In this document: piece by piece, positions 8,021 through 15,623 of the stretch
Layout: each line of letters starts with the position of its first letter
Position numbering within the stretch: the stretch's first letter is position 1
From: Bacillota bacterium
Lineage (GTDB): Bacteria; Bacillota; Clostridia; Peptostreptococcales; Anaerovoracaceae
Assembly (NCBI GenBank): GCA_017515765.1
Contig: JAFWFF010000225.1
Coordinates: forward strand, 1 to 28,742
DNA: 28,742 nucleotides
Reading direction: 5' to 3'
Position numbers and translations under genes: made by a program
The notes under the pieces: generated by a model
Databases searched by the model: none
Seen by the model: the letters and a program-made list of their open reading frames with translations, nothing else
Told to the model about the DNA's origin: nothing

Positions 8021-8038
8021 CCCTGTTTGTTGACTTTA

Positions 8039-8152
8039 TCAGCCCTGTCTCTGCTTATGCTTGGGGTTCTCGCAGATGACCATTACGCGGCCGTTTCGTT
8101 TGATGTCCTTGCACTTTTCGCAGATCGGCTTAACTGATGCTCTGACTTTCAT
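8039..8152 (-). CDS. rpmJ: 50S ribosomal protein L36
   Basis: L36 is the smallest 50S protein, a zinc ribbon that helps organise 23S rRNA near the L6 and L16 region. The 37 residues start MKVRASVKPICEKCKDIKR and end with CENPKHKQRQG. The zinc ligands Cys11, Cys14, Cys27 and His32 are all present, so this is the zinc-binding form. It lies 12 bases after infA, as in most Firmicutes alpha operons. Confidence 0.97.
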   Translation of the reverse strand: MKVRASVKPICEKCKDIKRNGRVMVICENPKHKQRQG

Positions 8153-8164
8153 TTTGTCCTCCTA

Positions 8165-8383
8165 TCATTTGTCGCGCCATATGATACGACCGCGGGTCAG
8201 GTCGTAGGGTGAAAGTTCCACCTTTACCTTGTCTCCGGGGAGGATGCGGATGTAGTTCATCCTGATCTTTCCCGAAATGTGGGCCAGCACCTCGAATCCG
8301 TTCTCGAGCCTGACCTTGAACATAGCGTTCGGCTGCGCATCCACAACGGTGCCTATCGCTTCTATGGTGTCTTTTTTCGCCAT
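8165..8383 (-). CDS. infA: Translation initiation factor IF-1
   Basis: IF-1 binds the 30S A site during initiation and supports IF-2 and IF-3 action. The 72 residues form one OB fold with the diagnostic segments MAKKDTIEAIGTVVDA, FKVRLENGFEVLAHISGKIR and the C-terminal PGDKVKVELSPYDLTRGRI. The length is exactly that of the family. It lies 14 bases downstream of map and 12 upstream of rpmJ. Confidence 0.98.
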   Translation of the reverse strand: MAKKDTIEAIGTVVDAQPNAMFKVRLENGFEVLAHISGKIRMNYIRILPGDKVKVELSPYDLTRGRIIWRDK

Positions 8384-8397
8384 ATATTACGCACCTC

Positions 8398-9150
8398 TCA
8401 TTCCACCAGCGTGAGTATCTCGGGATCTCCGTCGGTTATCACCACTGTGTTTTCGTAGTGGGCCGCGTATTTTCCGTCGATCGTGACCGCTGTCCAGTTG
8501 TTGAGCAAAGTTTCGATCTCGTAATCCCCGACAGCTATCATCGGTTCGATCGCCAGCGTCATACCAGGTACGAGTCTGGGACCCCTCCCGGCTCTTCCGT
8601 AGTTCGGCACCTGCGGGTCTTCGTGAAGCTCACGTCCGACCCCGTGCCCTACGAAATCCCTGATCACCGAGAATCCCGCGGCTTCCGCGGTCTCCTGTAC
8701 GGCGTGGGAAATGTCCGAGAGGCGGTATCCCTTTCTGGCGTATTCGATCCCGGCAAAGAAGCTCGCCCTGGTGACTTCTATGAGTCTTGCGGCTTCTTCG
8801 GATATCTTCCCGACCGGATAGGTGCGGGCGGCGTCGCTGGTATAGCCTTTGTATGTGGCCCCGACGTCGACGCTCACGATGTCCCCTTCAAAGAGGATCC
8901 GCTTGCTGTCCGGTATACCGTGGACTACTTCGTCATTCACCGACACGCAGACGTTGCCGGGAAACCCGCCGTAGTCCTTGAATGTCGGTATCATGCCGTG
9001 CGCTTTGATGTAGTCTGCGCAGTAGGTGTCGATATCCATCGTGGACATGCCGGGCTTTATCACTCCGGCAAGTTCATTGAGGAGTTCCCCCGTTACCCTG
9101 CAGGGTACCCTCATGATATCGATCTCCTCCCTGGATTTGATGATTATCAT
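8398..9150 (-). CDS. map: Methionine aminopeptidase, type I
   Basis: Map removes the initiator methionine from nascent proteins with a dinuclear metal centre. The metal ligands appear in order: Asp in SVDVGA, Asp in TSDAAR, His in VGHGVGRELHEDP, Glu in AIEPM and Glu in HYENTVV; GGFPGNVCVSVNDEVVHGIP is the family signature. The ATG at 9150 is preferred (250 residues) because GGGTGA lies just upstream. A GTG at 9159, overlapping the adk stop, would add three residues but has no ribosome binding site. It lacks the N-terminal SEC-C zinc extension of some clostridial paralogues. Confidence 0.97.
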   Translation of the reverse strand: MIIIKSREEIDIMRVPCRVTGELLNELAGVIKPGMSTMDIDTYCADYIKAHGMIPTFKDYGGFPGNVCVSVNDEVVHGIPDSKRILFEGDIVSVDVGATYKGYTSDAARTYPVGKISEEAARLIEVTRASFFAGIEYARKGYRLSDISHAVQETAEAAGFSVIRDFVGHGVGRELHEDPQVPNYGRAGRGPRLVPGMTLAIEPMIAVGDYEIETLLNNWTAVTIDGKYAAHYENTVVITDGDPEILTLVE

Positions 9151-9155
9151 GTCTT

Positions 9156-9800
9156 TCACCCAAGGACGTTTTCTATCTGCGCGAACACTTCTTCAGGCGA
9201 TACGGCTCCGTCTATGATCGAGAGCCTGTCGGTCGCCATATAGAAGAATTCGAGCGGCTGCGTCTGATCCTTGTAGACCTGGATACGGTTCCTTACGGTT
9301 TCTTCCGTATCGTCCGGCCTCTGGATCAGTTCTCCGCCGCAGTTGTCGCAAATGCCTTCCTGCTTCGGCGGAACGTTTACCACGTGGAAGCTTGCTCCGC
9401 ATTTGCTGCAGACCCTGCGGCCGGTAAGGCGGCTCATCAGTTCTTCGTCCGCAACGCGGATGTTCAGCACGGTGGTAAGCTTGAGGCCCTGCTCTCCGAG
9501 GAATTCGTCGAGCACAGCCGCCTGATACGTGTTCCTGGGGAAGCCGTCGAGCATGAAGCCTTCCCTGCAGTCATCCTGCATGAGTCTCGCCTTGACTATC
9601 TCGCAAGTCAGGGAGTCCGGTACCAGCTCGCCTTTGTTGGTGTATTCGACAGCTTTCTTCCCAAGTTCGGTCTGTCTTTTGATGTTGTCTCTGAAAATGT
9701 CGCCGGTGGAAATGTGCGGTACTCCGTACTTCTCCACTATGCGGGACGCCTGTGTGCCCTTTCCGGCACCCGGAGGCCCCAGTAAGATCGTTCTAAGCAT
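9156..9800 (-). CDS. adk: Adenylate kinase with zinc-binding lid
   Basis: Adk interconverts ATP, AMP and ADP in the cytoplasm. The P-loop GPPGAGKGT is at residues 8-16, the AMP-binding DGFPRN at 85-90, and the mobile lid spans about residues 126-163. Four lid cysteines (131, 134, 151 and 154) form the structural zinc site common in Gram-positive Adk. At 214 residues it is the long form. It lies 32 bases after secY, with map directly downstream. Confidence 0.98.
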   Translation of the reverse strand: MLRTILLGPPGAGKGTQASRIVEKYGVPHISTGDIFRDNIKRQTELGKKAVEYTNKGELVPDSLTCEIVKARLMQDDCREGFMLDGFPRNTYQAAVLDEFLGEQGLKLTTVLNIRVADEELMSRLTGRRVCSKCGASFHVVNVPPKQEGICDNCGGELIQRPDDTEETVRNRIQVYKDQTQPLEFFYMATDRLSIIDGAVSPEEVFAQIENVLG

Positions 9801-9832
9801 ATTGCACTCTCCCTTACTGTCTCTTCAGGCAA

Positions 9833-11116
9833 CTACCTGAGGAATCCTCTGTAGTTTCTCATTACCATCTGGTTCTCGATCTGCTTCATCATGTCGATGG
9901 CTACGCCGATGACGATGAGGAGCGAGGTTCCTCCGAACCTGATGTTCATTCCCGTGAATTGGCTGATCAAAGTCGGCAGTGTCGCTATCGCGGCCAGGAA
10001 TATCGCACCTACGATCGAGATCCTGCTCATTACCTTGGAAAGGTACTCAACGGTGGGTCTTCCGGGTCTTGTTCCGGGGATGAATCCGCCGTTGGACTTC
10101 ATGTTATGCGCGATCTCCACCGGGTTGAAGGTGATGGTCGTGTAGAAGTAGTTGAACACGATGATCAGTATGATGTTCAGTATCGCGTATACCCATACAC
10201 CCGGGTTTCCGTAGGGCGAGAGCCATTTGTTCACGAAGGACGTGAATCCGGCGTCTTCCCTGAGGAAGTAGGTTATGGTCAGCGGGAACTGCAGCAGCGA
10301 GAGGGCGAAGATCACGGGGATAACGCCCGCCTGGTTGACCTTGAGAGGAATATGTGTGGACTGTCCGCCGTACATCTTGCGGCCGACGACTCTCTTGGCA
10401 TACTGCACCGGTATCTTGCGGGTGCCCTGCTGGATCAGGATGACTCCGACCACCACGACGAGCGCGAAGAGTATGAAGAGCAGTATCGACAGGAAGGAGA
10501 TCGCTCCGTCCTGGTACTGGGCCCATATCCTGCGGATGTCGGTCGGCATGCGGGAGATGATTCCCGCGAAGATCAGCACGGATATTCCGTTTCCGATACC
10601 GTATTCGTTTATCTGCTCACCGAGCCACATCAGGAACGCAGTACCTGCTGTGAGCACCAGGATGATCACGACGAAGCTGAACCATGTCTGATCCACGATG
10701 GCTCTTCTGAAGAGTCCCACCGAGAGGCCGAGGGCCTGGATCACTGCGAGGCCGACGGTCATGTATCTGGTTATCTGAGCCATCTTGCGGCGGCCGTCCG
10801 CTCCTTCCTTGGCCAGCCTCTCGAAATACGGGAAGGCTACGGTCAGGAGCTGGATGATGATGGACGCCGTTACGTAAGGCGTGATGGACAGGGCGAATAT
10901 GGTGAAGTTGCTGAACGATCCGCCGGAGAACAGGTCGAACAGATCAAAGAGTCCGTTCTCGCCTGTAAACATGGCGGCAAGCGTTTCCCTGTTTATTCCG
11001 GGCACCGGGATGCAGGAACCGACGCGGAAGATCACCAGCATGAGCAGGGTGAACAGTATTTTGCGCCTCATTTCCGGGATCTTGAATGCCTGGACCACAG
11101 TTTTGAGTATATCCAT
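9833..11116 (-). CDS. secY: Protein translocase channel subunit SecY
   Basis: SecY is the membrane channel for Sec-dependent export and membrane insertion. The 427 residues show ten hydrophobic segments. The N terminus has RRKILFTLLMLVIFRVGSCIPVPG, followed by the plug region with LFSGGSFSNFTIFALSITPY, and later GTRPGRPT in the C5 loop that contacts ribosome and SecA. The start overlaps the rplO stop as TAATG, so translation is coupled to L15. This is the standard spc-operon position between rplO and adk. Confidence 0.98.
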   Translation of the reverse strand: MDILKTVVQAFKIPEMRRKILFTLLMLVIFRVGSCIPVPGINRETLAAMFTGENGLFDLFDLFSGGSFSNFTIFALSITPYVTASIIIQLLTVAFPYFERLAKEGADGRRKMAQITRYMTVGLAVIQALGLSVGLFRRAIVDQTWFSFVVIILVLTAGTAFLMWLGEQINEYGIGNGISVLIFAGIISRMPTDIRRIWAQYQDGAISFLSILLFILFALVVVVGVILIQQGTRKIPVQYAKRVVGRKMYGGQSTHIPLKVNQAGVIPVIFALSLLQFPLTITYFLREDAGFTSFVNKWLSPYGNPGVWVYAILNIILIIVFNYFYTTITFNPVEIAHNMKSNGGFIPGTRPGRPTVEYLSKVMSRISIVGAIFLAAIATLPTLISQFTGMNIRFGGTSLLIVIGVAIDMMKQIENQMVMRNYRGFLR

Positions 11117-11556
11117 TAGATCACCTCTGCCTTTCCTCCGGCAGCGTTTATCTTTTCAGCAGCAGTTTTGGTGAACTTCTGGGCCTTGACAGTTATGGCC
11201 TTATCGAGCTCGCCGTCGCCGAGGATCTTGATGCCGTCTAAAACTTTCTTGACAAGTCCCACCTCTCTCAGCAGTTCGGGAGTCACTTCTGTTCCGGCCT
11301 CGAACGCGTTGAGATCGCCAACGTTCACCGTTGCGTATTCAGTAGCCCACTTATTGTTGAAGCCTCTCTTCGGGAGACGTCTGTAAAGGGGCATCTGTCC
11401 GCCTTCGAATCCGAGCCTTACGCCGCCGCCGCTTCTGGAGTTCTGTCCGTTCATTCCGCGGCCGCCCGTCTTACCCTGACCGGTAGCGGTACCTCTGCCT
11501 CTTCTCTTGCGGTTCTTTGTGGAACCTGCGGGCGCATTCAGTTCATGAAGTTTCAT
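11116..11556 (-). CDS. rplO: 50S ribosomal protein L15
   Basis: L15 is a late-assembly 50S protein that threads through domains II and V of 23S rRNA. The 146 residues start MKLHELNAPAGSTKNRKRRG and carry the Gly/Arg-rich extension (TGQGKTGGRGMNGQNSRSGG, residues about 27-46) followed by FEGGQMPLYRRLPKRGF. The stop codon overlaps the secY start by one base, and rpmD is 18 bases upstream. Confidence 0.98.
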   Translation of the reverse strand: MKLHELNAPAGSTKNRKRRGRGTATGQGKTGGRGMNGQNSRSGGGVRLGFEGGQMPLYRRLPKRGFNNKWATEYATVNVGDLNAFEAGTEVTPELLREVGLVKKVLDGIKILGDGELDKAITVKAQKFTKTAAEKINAAGGKAEVI

Positions 11557-11574
11557 CTCGTGTCACCTCCGATC

Positions 11575-11757
11575 CTACAGCTCTTCCACGGTGACCAGAT
11601 GGTCGACCTTGGCCACCGCACCGCGGTTCTGCGGAGTATCGGCGAGCTCTACCGAATGATGAAGTTTTCTGAGTCCAAGAGCCTTTACGACCGCTCTCTG
11701 CTTGGGGGTCGCTCCGATGGTGCTCTTGGTCAAAGTTACCTTGATTGTCTTTGCCAT
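11575..11757 (-). CDS. rpmD: 50S ribosomal protein L30
   Basis: L30 is a small 50S protein next to L15 in the ribosome and in the operon. From the ATG at 11757 it has 60 residues: MAKTIKVTLTKSTIGATPKQ, then ALGLRKLHHSVELADTP and the C-terminal GAVAKVDHLVTVEEL. This start is chosen because AGGAGG lies 8 bases upstream; an in-frame GTG three codons earlier falls within that ribosome binding region. The gene follows rpsE by 12 bases. Confidence 0.97.
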   Translation of the reverse strand: MAKTIKVTLTKSTIGATPKQRAVVKALGLRKLHHSVELADTPQNRGAVAKVDHLVTVEEL

Positions 11758-11769
11758 TGATCGCACCTC

Positions 11770-12273
11770 CTAACCCAGGATCTCTTCGGGCTTTTTGCCC
11801 CTGAGTTTCGCCACCTTCTCGACGGTCATCAGCTGCTTGAGAGCCTCCATGGTCGCGAGGGCCATGTTTCCGGTGTTGTTGGATCCGAGGGACTTGGCCC
11901 TTACGTCTTCAACACCTGCGGCCTCCAGCACCATACGGACGGATGATCCCGCGATGACTCCGGTACCGGGAGCGGCGGGCATGATCAGTACGCGGCCTGC
12001 GCCGTAGATGCCCGTGGCCCTGTGCGGTATCGTGGTTCCGACGGTGGGAACAAATATAAGCTTTTTCTTGGCATCTTCAGTAGCTTTTCTTACGGCTTCC
12101 GGAATCTCCTGTGCCTTGCCGAGTCCGACGCCTACGTGGCCGGCGTGGTCGCCCACCACTACGGTGACGCTGAATCTCATGTTCCGGCCGCCTTTGACCG
12201 TCTTAGCAACACGCCTGATGCTGGCGATGTTTTCGGTCAATTCCAGCTTGGATGCATCTATAGTATTACGCAT
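11770..12273 (-). CDS. rpsE: 30S ribosomal protein S5
   Basis: S5 lines the mRNA entry site with S3 and S4 and affects decoding accuracy. The 167 residues contain the double-stranded-RNA-binding-like N-terminal domain (ENIASIRRVAKTVKGGRNMR at about 15-34, then FSVTVVVGDHAGHVGVG) and the C-terminal domain with TIPHRATGIYGAGRVLIMPA and PGTGVIAGSSVRMVLEAAG. The ATG follows AGGAGG by 7 bases. It sits between rplR and rpmD. Confidence 0.98.
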   Translation of the reverse strand: MRNTIDASKLELTENIASIRRVAKTVKGGRNMRFSVTVVVGDHAGHVGVGLGKAQEIPEAVRKATEDAKKKLIFVPTVGTTIPHRATGIYGAGRVLIMPAAPGTGVIAGSSVRMVLEAAGVEDVRAKSLGSNNTGNMALATMEALKQLMTVEKVAKLRGKKPEEILG

Positions 12274-12286
12274 TATCGTCCTCCTG

Positions 12287-12646
12287 TTAGAATTTCAATC
12301 CGCCTTCGCGAGCGCCGTCTGCCAGTTCCTTGACTCTTCCGTGATAAAGGAATCCGCCTCTGTCAAAGCATACAGTCTCGATTCCCTTCTCAAGAGCCTT
12401 CTTTGCGATGCTCTCGCCGACCTTCTTCGCTGCTTCCTTGTTTCCGCCGTACTCGAGTCCCAGATCCTTGTCCAGGGAAGAAGCGGCACACAGCGTGGTC
12501 TTGTTCACGTCATCGATGATCTGGCAAGAGATGTTCTTGTTGGATCTGTAGACGCAGAGCCTCGGTCTTTCAGGAGTACCGTTCAGATTGTTTCTGACGC
12601 GCGAATGTCTCTTGACGCGTCTATCATTTCTGCTCAGTTTTGCCAT
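12287..12646 (-). CDS. rplR: 50S ribosomal protein L18
   Basis: L18 binds 5S rRNA together with L5 and attaches it to the large subunit. The 119 residues contain the basic N terminus (RRVKRHSRVRNNLNGTPERP), the LCVYRSNKNISCQIIDD strand region and the C-terminal VCFDRGGFLYHGRVKELADG and AREGGLKF, which define the family. It lies 18 bases after rplF and 13 before rpsE. Confidence 0.98.
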   Translation of the reverse strand: MAKLSRNDRRVKRHSRVRNNLNGTPERPRLCVYRSNKNISCQIIDDVNKTTLCAASSLDKDLGLEYGGNKEAAKKVGESIAKKALEKGIETVCFDRGGFLYHGRVKELADGAREGGLKF

Positions 12647-12664
12647 TTAACTTACGCTCCTTTC

Positions 12665-13204
12665 CTACTTGCCGGTCTTGCCTTCTTTGCGACGGATGAC
12701 TTCGTTGTCATAGCGGATACCTTTGCCCTTGTAGGGTTCCGGCGCTCTCCATGCTCTGATGTTTGCCGCATAGTTGCCGACGAGATTCTTATCGATGCCC
12801 TTTACCAGGATGGTCGTTGCATCGGGAGCTTCGGTCTTGATGCCCTCGGGGTCATCCATGATGACGGGGTGGGAATATCCAAGGCTCATAACGAGCTGAT
12901 TGCCCTTCTTCTCAGCCTTGTATCCGACGCCGGTCATGACCAGTTTCTTGGTGAAGCCCTTGGAAACGCCCTCTACCATGTTGTGTACGAGCGCTCTGGC
13001 CAGTCCGTGCTGCTCTCTCTCGGCTCTGTCGTCCCCGCCTCTTGTGAAGACCAGTTCGTTATCCTTGACTTCCATCTTGATCAGCTTACTGACCGGCTGT
13101 GAAAGCTCACCGAGAGGACCCTTTACGGTTATTACGTTGTCGTCGCTTATCTTCACCTCTACGCCGGAAGGGATCTCGACAGGCTTTTTACCTATTCTTG
13201 ACAT
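12665..13204 (-). CDS. rplF: 50S ribosomal protein L6
   Basis: L6 sits near the factor-binding site and the sarcin-ricin loop. The 179 residues start MSRIGKKPVEIPSGVEV and show the two homologous L6 folds. The C-terminal part carries YSHPVIMDDPEGI, and the RAWRAPEPYKGKGIRYDNE signature occurs near residues 150-168. It is 11 bases after rpsH, and the ATG has a good upstream AGGAGG-like sequence. Confidence 0.98.
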   Translation of the reverse strand: MSRIGKKPVEIPSGVEVKISDDNVITVKGPLGELSQPVSKLIKMEVKDNELVFTRGGDDRAEREQHGLARALVHNMVEGVSKGFTKKLVMTGVGYKAEKKGNQLVMSLGYSHPVIMDDPEGIKTEAPDATTILVKGIDKNLVGNYAANIRAWRAPEPYKGKGIRYDNEVIRRKEGKTGK

Positions 13205-13215
13205 ATCTCTACCTC

Positions 13216-13614
13216 CTACCAGACATAACAGATGACTTCGCCGCCGACACCCAGTTTGCGGGCTTCTTTGTCGCTCACGATCCCCTTGGAAGTGGAGATG
13301 ATCGCGATGCCGAGGCCGCCCAGTACGCTGGGAACGTCGCTGGCCTTGGCATAGACCTTAAGGCCGGGCTTGGAGATCTTCTTGATTCCGTTTATAACTT
13401 TTTCTTTGCCGGGGCCGTATTTCAGTTCGACTTTGATCACGCCCTGCTTGCCGTCTTCGATGACTTCGAAAGCGGTGATGAAGCCTTCGTCAAGAAGGAT
13501 CTGGGCAATAGCCTTCTTCATCTTGGAAGCGGGGATCTCAACACTCTCATGACCTACGGAGTTGGCATTTCTGATTCTTGTAAGCATATCCGCAATGGGA
13601 TCTGTCATAGTCAT
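13216..13614 (-). CDS. rpsH: 30S ribosomal protein S8
   Basis: S8 binds helix 21 of 16S rRNA early in 30S assembly and represses the spc operon in E. coli. The 132 residues contain TDPIADMLTRIRNANSVGHE, the central LKYGPGKEKVINGI and the C-terminal GLGIAIISTSKGIVSDKEAR. The ATG at 13614 (MTMTDP) is used because GGGAG lies 10 bases upstream; the ATG two codons on would have longer spacing. The preceding 64-base gap holds a 6-bp hairpin. Confidence 0.97.
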   Translation of the reverse strand: MTMTDPIADMLTRIRNANSVGHESVEIPASKMKKAIAQILLDEGFITAFEVIEDGKQGVIKVELKYGPGKEKVINGIKKISKPGLKVYAKASDVPSVLGGLGIAIISTSKGIVSDKEARKLGVGGEVICYVW

Positions 13615-13632
13615 ATCGTTTGCTCTCCCTTC

Positions 13633-13663
13633 TTGCGCGGTTTCCCTCCCGGGACCTGCGCAA
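13633..13663 (-). other. Hairpin in the rpsN-rpsH gap
   Basis: TTGCGC and GCGCAA pair as a 6-bp stem enclosing a GC-rich 19-base segment, a short distance before the rpsH start. The rpsN-rpsH gap (64 bases) is long for this operon. S8 is a known autoregulator in other bacteria, but no S8-site homology could be established by eye. Confidence 0.3.
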
Positions 13664-13678
13664 AGTTGTTTTAACTAA

Positions 13679-13864
13679 TTACCAGCTGGCCTTCTTTACA
13701 CCCGGGATCTCGCCCTTATAAGCGAGCTCACGGAAGCAGATCCTGCAGATGCCGTACTTCTTCAGCACGGAGTGCGGTCTTCCGCAGATCCTGCATCTCG
13801 TATAAGCCCTGGTGGAATATTTCGGCTTTCTCTGCTGTTTGATCTTAAGAGACGTTTTAGCCAT
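13679..13864 (-). CDS. rpsN: 30S ribosomal protein S14, zinc-ribbon type (type Z)
   Basis: S14 assembles late into the 30S head. The 61-residue protein is the short zinc form: Cys24, Cys27, Cys40 and Cys43 form two CxxC pairs (RCRICG and ICRICF). Further markers are RAYTRC near residue 19 and the C-terminal IPGVKKASW. It lies 9 bases after rplE in its usual position. A zinc-free paralogue, often induced on zinc starvation, is not in this window. Confidence 0.98.
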   Translation of the reverse strand: MAKTSLKIKQQRKPKYSTRAYTRCRICGRPHSVLKKYGICRICFRELAYKGEIPGVKKASW

Positions 13865-13873
13865 GTCTTCCTC

Positions 13874-14416
13874 CTATTTCTCAAACGGCATTCCGAGGAG
13901 CTCGAGCAGAGCCTGAGCTTCTTCGTCAGTCTTAGCCGTTGTGGTGAATACGATGTTCATTCCTTTGATCGTCTCAACGTCGTCGTAGTTGATCTCCGGG
14001 AAGATGAGCTGTTCCTTGATGCCCATGGAATAGTTTCCGCGGCCGTCGAAGGAGTTTCTGCTCACGCCCTTGAAGTCCCTTACTCTCGGAAGAGCGATGT
14101 TGAAGAACTTGTCAGCGAAAAAGTACATGTTGTCGCCTCTGAGAGTGACCTTGGCGCCTACGGGCATGCCCTGGCGGACTTTGAAGTTCGCGATGGACTT
14201 GCGGGCTTTGGTCACTACCGGCTTCTGACCGCTGATCAGGGAAAGCTCCTGAACTGCAGATTCCATGATCTTGGCGTTCTCTTTGGCTTCGCCGAGACCC
14301 ATGTTGATGGTGATCTTCACGAGCTTGGGTACTTCGTTAACGTTCGCGTAGTTGAACTTTTCCTTCATTGCCGGGAAGACTTCATTCTTATATGTTTCTC
14401 TAAGTCTTGCTGTCAA
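13874..14416 (-). CDS. rplE: 50S ribosomal protein L5 (TTG start)
   Basis: L5 binds 5S rRNA and bridges to S13 and P-site tRNA. The 180 residues include VPKLVKITINMGLGEAKEN, QKPVVTKARKSIANFKVRQG, PRVRDFKGVSRNSFDGRGNY and the C-terminal MNIVFTTTAKTDEEAQALL. The start is a TTG at 14416 with AAAGGAGG 8 bases upstream. The conserved RLRETYKNEVFPAM segment lies before the first ATG, so the rarer start is required. Confidence 0.97.
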   Translation of the reverse strand: MTARLRETYKNEVFPAMKEKFNYANVNEVPKLVKITINMGLGEAKENAKIMESAVQELSLISGQKPVVTKARKSIANFKVRQGMPVGAKVTLRGDNMYFFADKFFNIALPRVRDFKGVSRNSFDGRGNYSMGIKEQLIFPEINYDDVETIKGMNIVFTTTAKTDEEAQALLELLGMPFEK

Positions 14417-14433
14417 AATGCTCTCCTCCTTTC

Positions 14434-14739
14434 TCAGTCGATCTTGGATCCGGTCTTGCGATTGACTCTGACCTTATCCTTGCCAGTGCCTTCGAAACCG
14501 ATCTTGACCGGCTTCTTGGCCTTGGTGTCATAAAGCATTACGTTCGAGGCGTCGATGGGGCCTTCGATGTGCCTGATCTCAGCCTGAGCCGTTCTGGTCT
14601 GTTTCTGGTGCTTTGTCTGCACGTTCACGCCCTCGACGATGACGCGGTTCTCCTTCGGATAGGCCCTGAGGACCTTGCCCGTGGCTCCCTTGTCCTTGCC
14701 GGAGATGACGATTACGGTATCACCTGTCTTAATACGCAT
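14434..14739 (-). CDS. rplX: 50S ribosomal protein L24
   Basis: L24 starts 50S assembly by binding the 5' end of 23S rRNA and later lies by the tunnel exit. The 101 residues hold the KOW motif (MRIKTGDTVIVISGKDKGAT, residues 1-20) followed by VEGVNVQTKHQKQT and RVNRKTG near the end. The ATG at 14739 follows GGAGG by 8 bases; an in-frame GTG three codons upstream falls inside that ribosome binding region and was not used. Confidence 0.97.
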   Translation of the reverse strand: MRIKTGDTVIVISGKDKGATGKVLRAYPKENRVIVEGVNVQTKHQKQTRTAQAEIRHIEGPIDASNVMLYDTKAKKPVKIGFEGTGKDKVRVNRKTGSKID

Positions 14740-14751
14740 TGGGTGCACCTC

Positions 14752-15126
14752 CTATAACACTTCCGGTGCCAAAGACACGATCTTCATGAACCCGCGTTCT
14801 CTGAGTTCTCTGGCCACAGGCCCGAAGATACGGGTCCCGACCGGGGTCTTGTCTTCTTTATCTTTGATGATGACCGCAGCGTTCTGATCAAATTTCACAT
14901 AGCTGCCGTCAGCTCTTCTCGCACCCTTTTTGGTTCTAACTACTACTGCTTTGACGACGTCGCCCTTCTTTACCAGGCCGCCGGGGGTGGCGTCCTTTAC
15001 GGCGCAGACGATCACGTCGCCGATGTTGGCATACTGACGGCTGGTTCCGCCCAGTATCCTGATGCAAAGGAGTTCCTTAGCACCAGAATTGTCAGCCACC
15101 TTAAGTCTTGTTTCGGTCTGTATCAT
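14752..15126 (-). CDS. rplN: 50S ribosomal protein L14
   Basis: L14 forms intersubunit bridge B8 and is the docking site of the silencing factor RsfS. The 124 residues begin MIQTETRLKVADNSGAKEL and contain VIVCAVKDATPGGLVKKGDV and KGARRADGSYVKFDQNAAV. Further on are GTRIFGPVARELRERGFMKI and the C-terminal SLAPEVL. It lies 12 bases from both rpsQ and rplX. Confidence 0.98.
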   Translation of the reverse strand: MIQTETRLKVADNSGAKELLCIRILGGTSRQYANIGDVIVCAVKDATPGGLVKKGDVVKAVVVRTKKGARRADGSYVKFDQNAAVIIKDKEDKTPVGTRIFGPVARELRERGFMKIVSLAPEVL

Positions 15127-15138
15127 GCCGGTGCCTCC

Positions 15139-15399
15139 TTATTTAGCCTTCTCGACCACTTCGACGAGTCTCCAGCGTTTGTCCCTGGACAGGGGTCTCG
15201 TCTCCATGATCCTGATCTTATCGCCTACTCCGCACTCATTGTTCTCATCGTGAACTTTGAGCTTTTTGGTCCTCTTCACTGCCTTGCCGTAAAGGGAATG
15301 TCTTACGAAGTCCTCGATCGCAACGACCACGGTCTTGTCCATCTTGTCGCTCACGACGATGCCGACCTTGGTTTTTCTTCTGTTTCTATCGTTTGCCAT
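15139..15399 (-). CDS. rpsQ: 30S ribosomal protein S17
   Basis: S17 is an OB-fold primary binder of 16S rRNA. The 86 residues include KTKVGIVVSDKMDKTVVVAI near the start, followed by HSLYGKAVKRTKKLKVHDEN and then GVGDKIRIMETRPLSRDKRW, the S17 signature. The gene lies 20 bases after rpmC and 12 before rplN. Confidence 0.98.
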   Translation of the reverse strand: MANDRNRRKTKVGIVVSDKMDKTVVVAIEDFVRHSLYGKAVKRTKKLKVHDENNECGVGDKIRIMETRPLSRDKRWRLVEVVEKAK

Positions 15400-15419
15400 T
15401 TCGGTGCTCCTCCTTTCCC

Positions 15420-15623
15420 TTACGCGTTGGTCTTAGCCATCTCTTTTTCACGGATGATGGTCTTGACCCTGGCTATATCTCTCTTGACCTCTCTCATCTT
15501 CACGGGATTCTCCAGCTGTCCGGTGACGTGCTGAAATCTCAGATTGAAGAGTTCCTGTTTTTTCTGGTCGAACTCGTGAGCGAGTTCAACGTCGGTCATT
15601 TCTCTTATCTTATTCAGTTCCAT
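15420..15623 (-). CDS. rpmC: 50S ribosomal protein L29
   Basis: L29 sits beside L23 at the tunnel exit, where trigger factor and SRP dock. The 67 residues start MELNKIREMTDVELAHEFDQ, then KKQELFNLRFQHVTGQLENP and a C-terminal helix with KRDIARVKTIIREKE; the whole is a two-helix hairpin. The start overlaps the rplP stop as TAATG, so its translation is probably coupled to L16. Confidence 0.98.
   Translation of the reverse strand: MELNKIREMTDVELAHEFDQKKQELFNLRFQHVTGQLENPVKMREVKRDIARVKTIIREKEMAKTNA

Noticed and set aside
9151..9159. GTG start of map overlapping the adk stop
   Set aside because: It has no ribosome binding sequence. The ATG at 9150 has GGGTGA just upstream and fits the family N terminus.
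9959..11119. Long plus-strand open frame opposite secY
   Set aside because: It is rich in Asp, Glu, His and Arg with no domain pattern. It is the antisense image of the clear secY gene.
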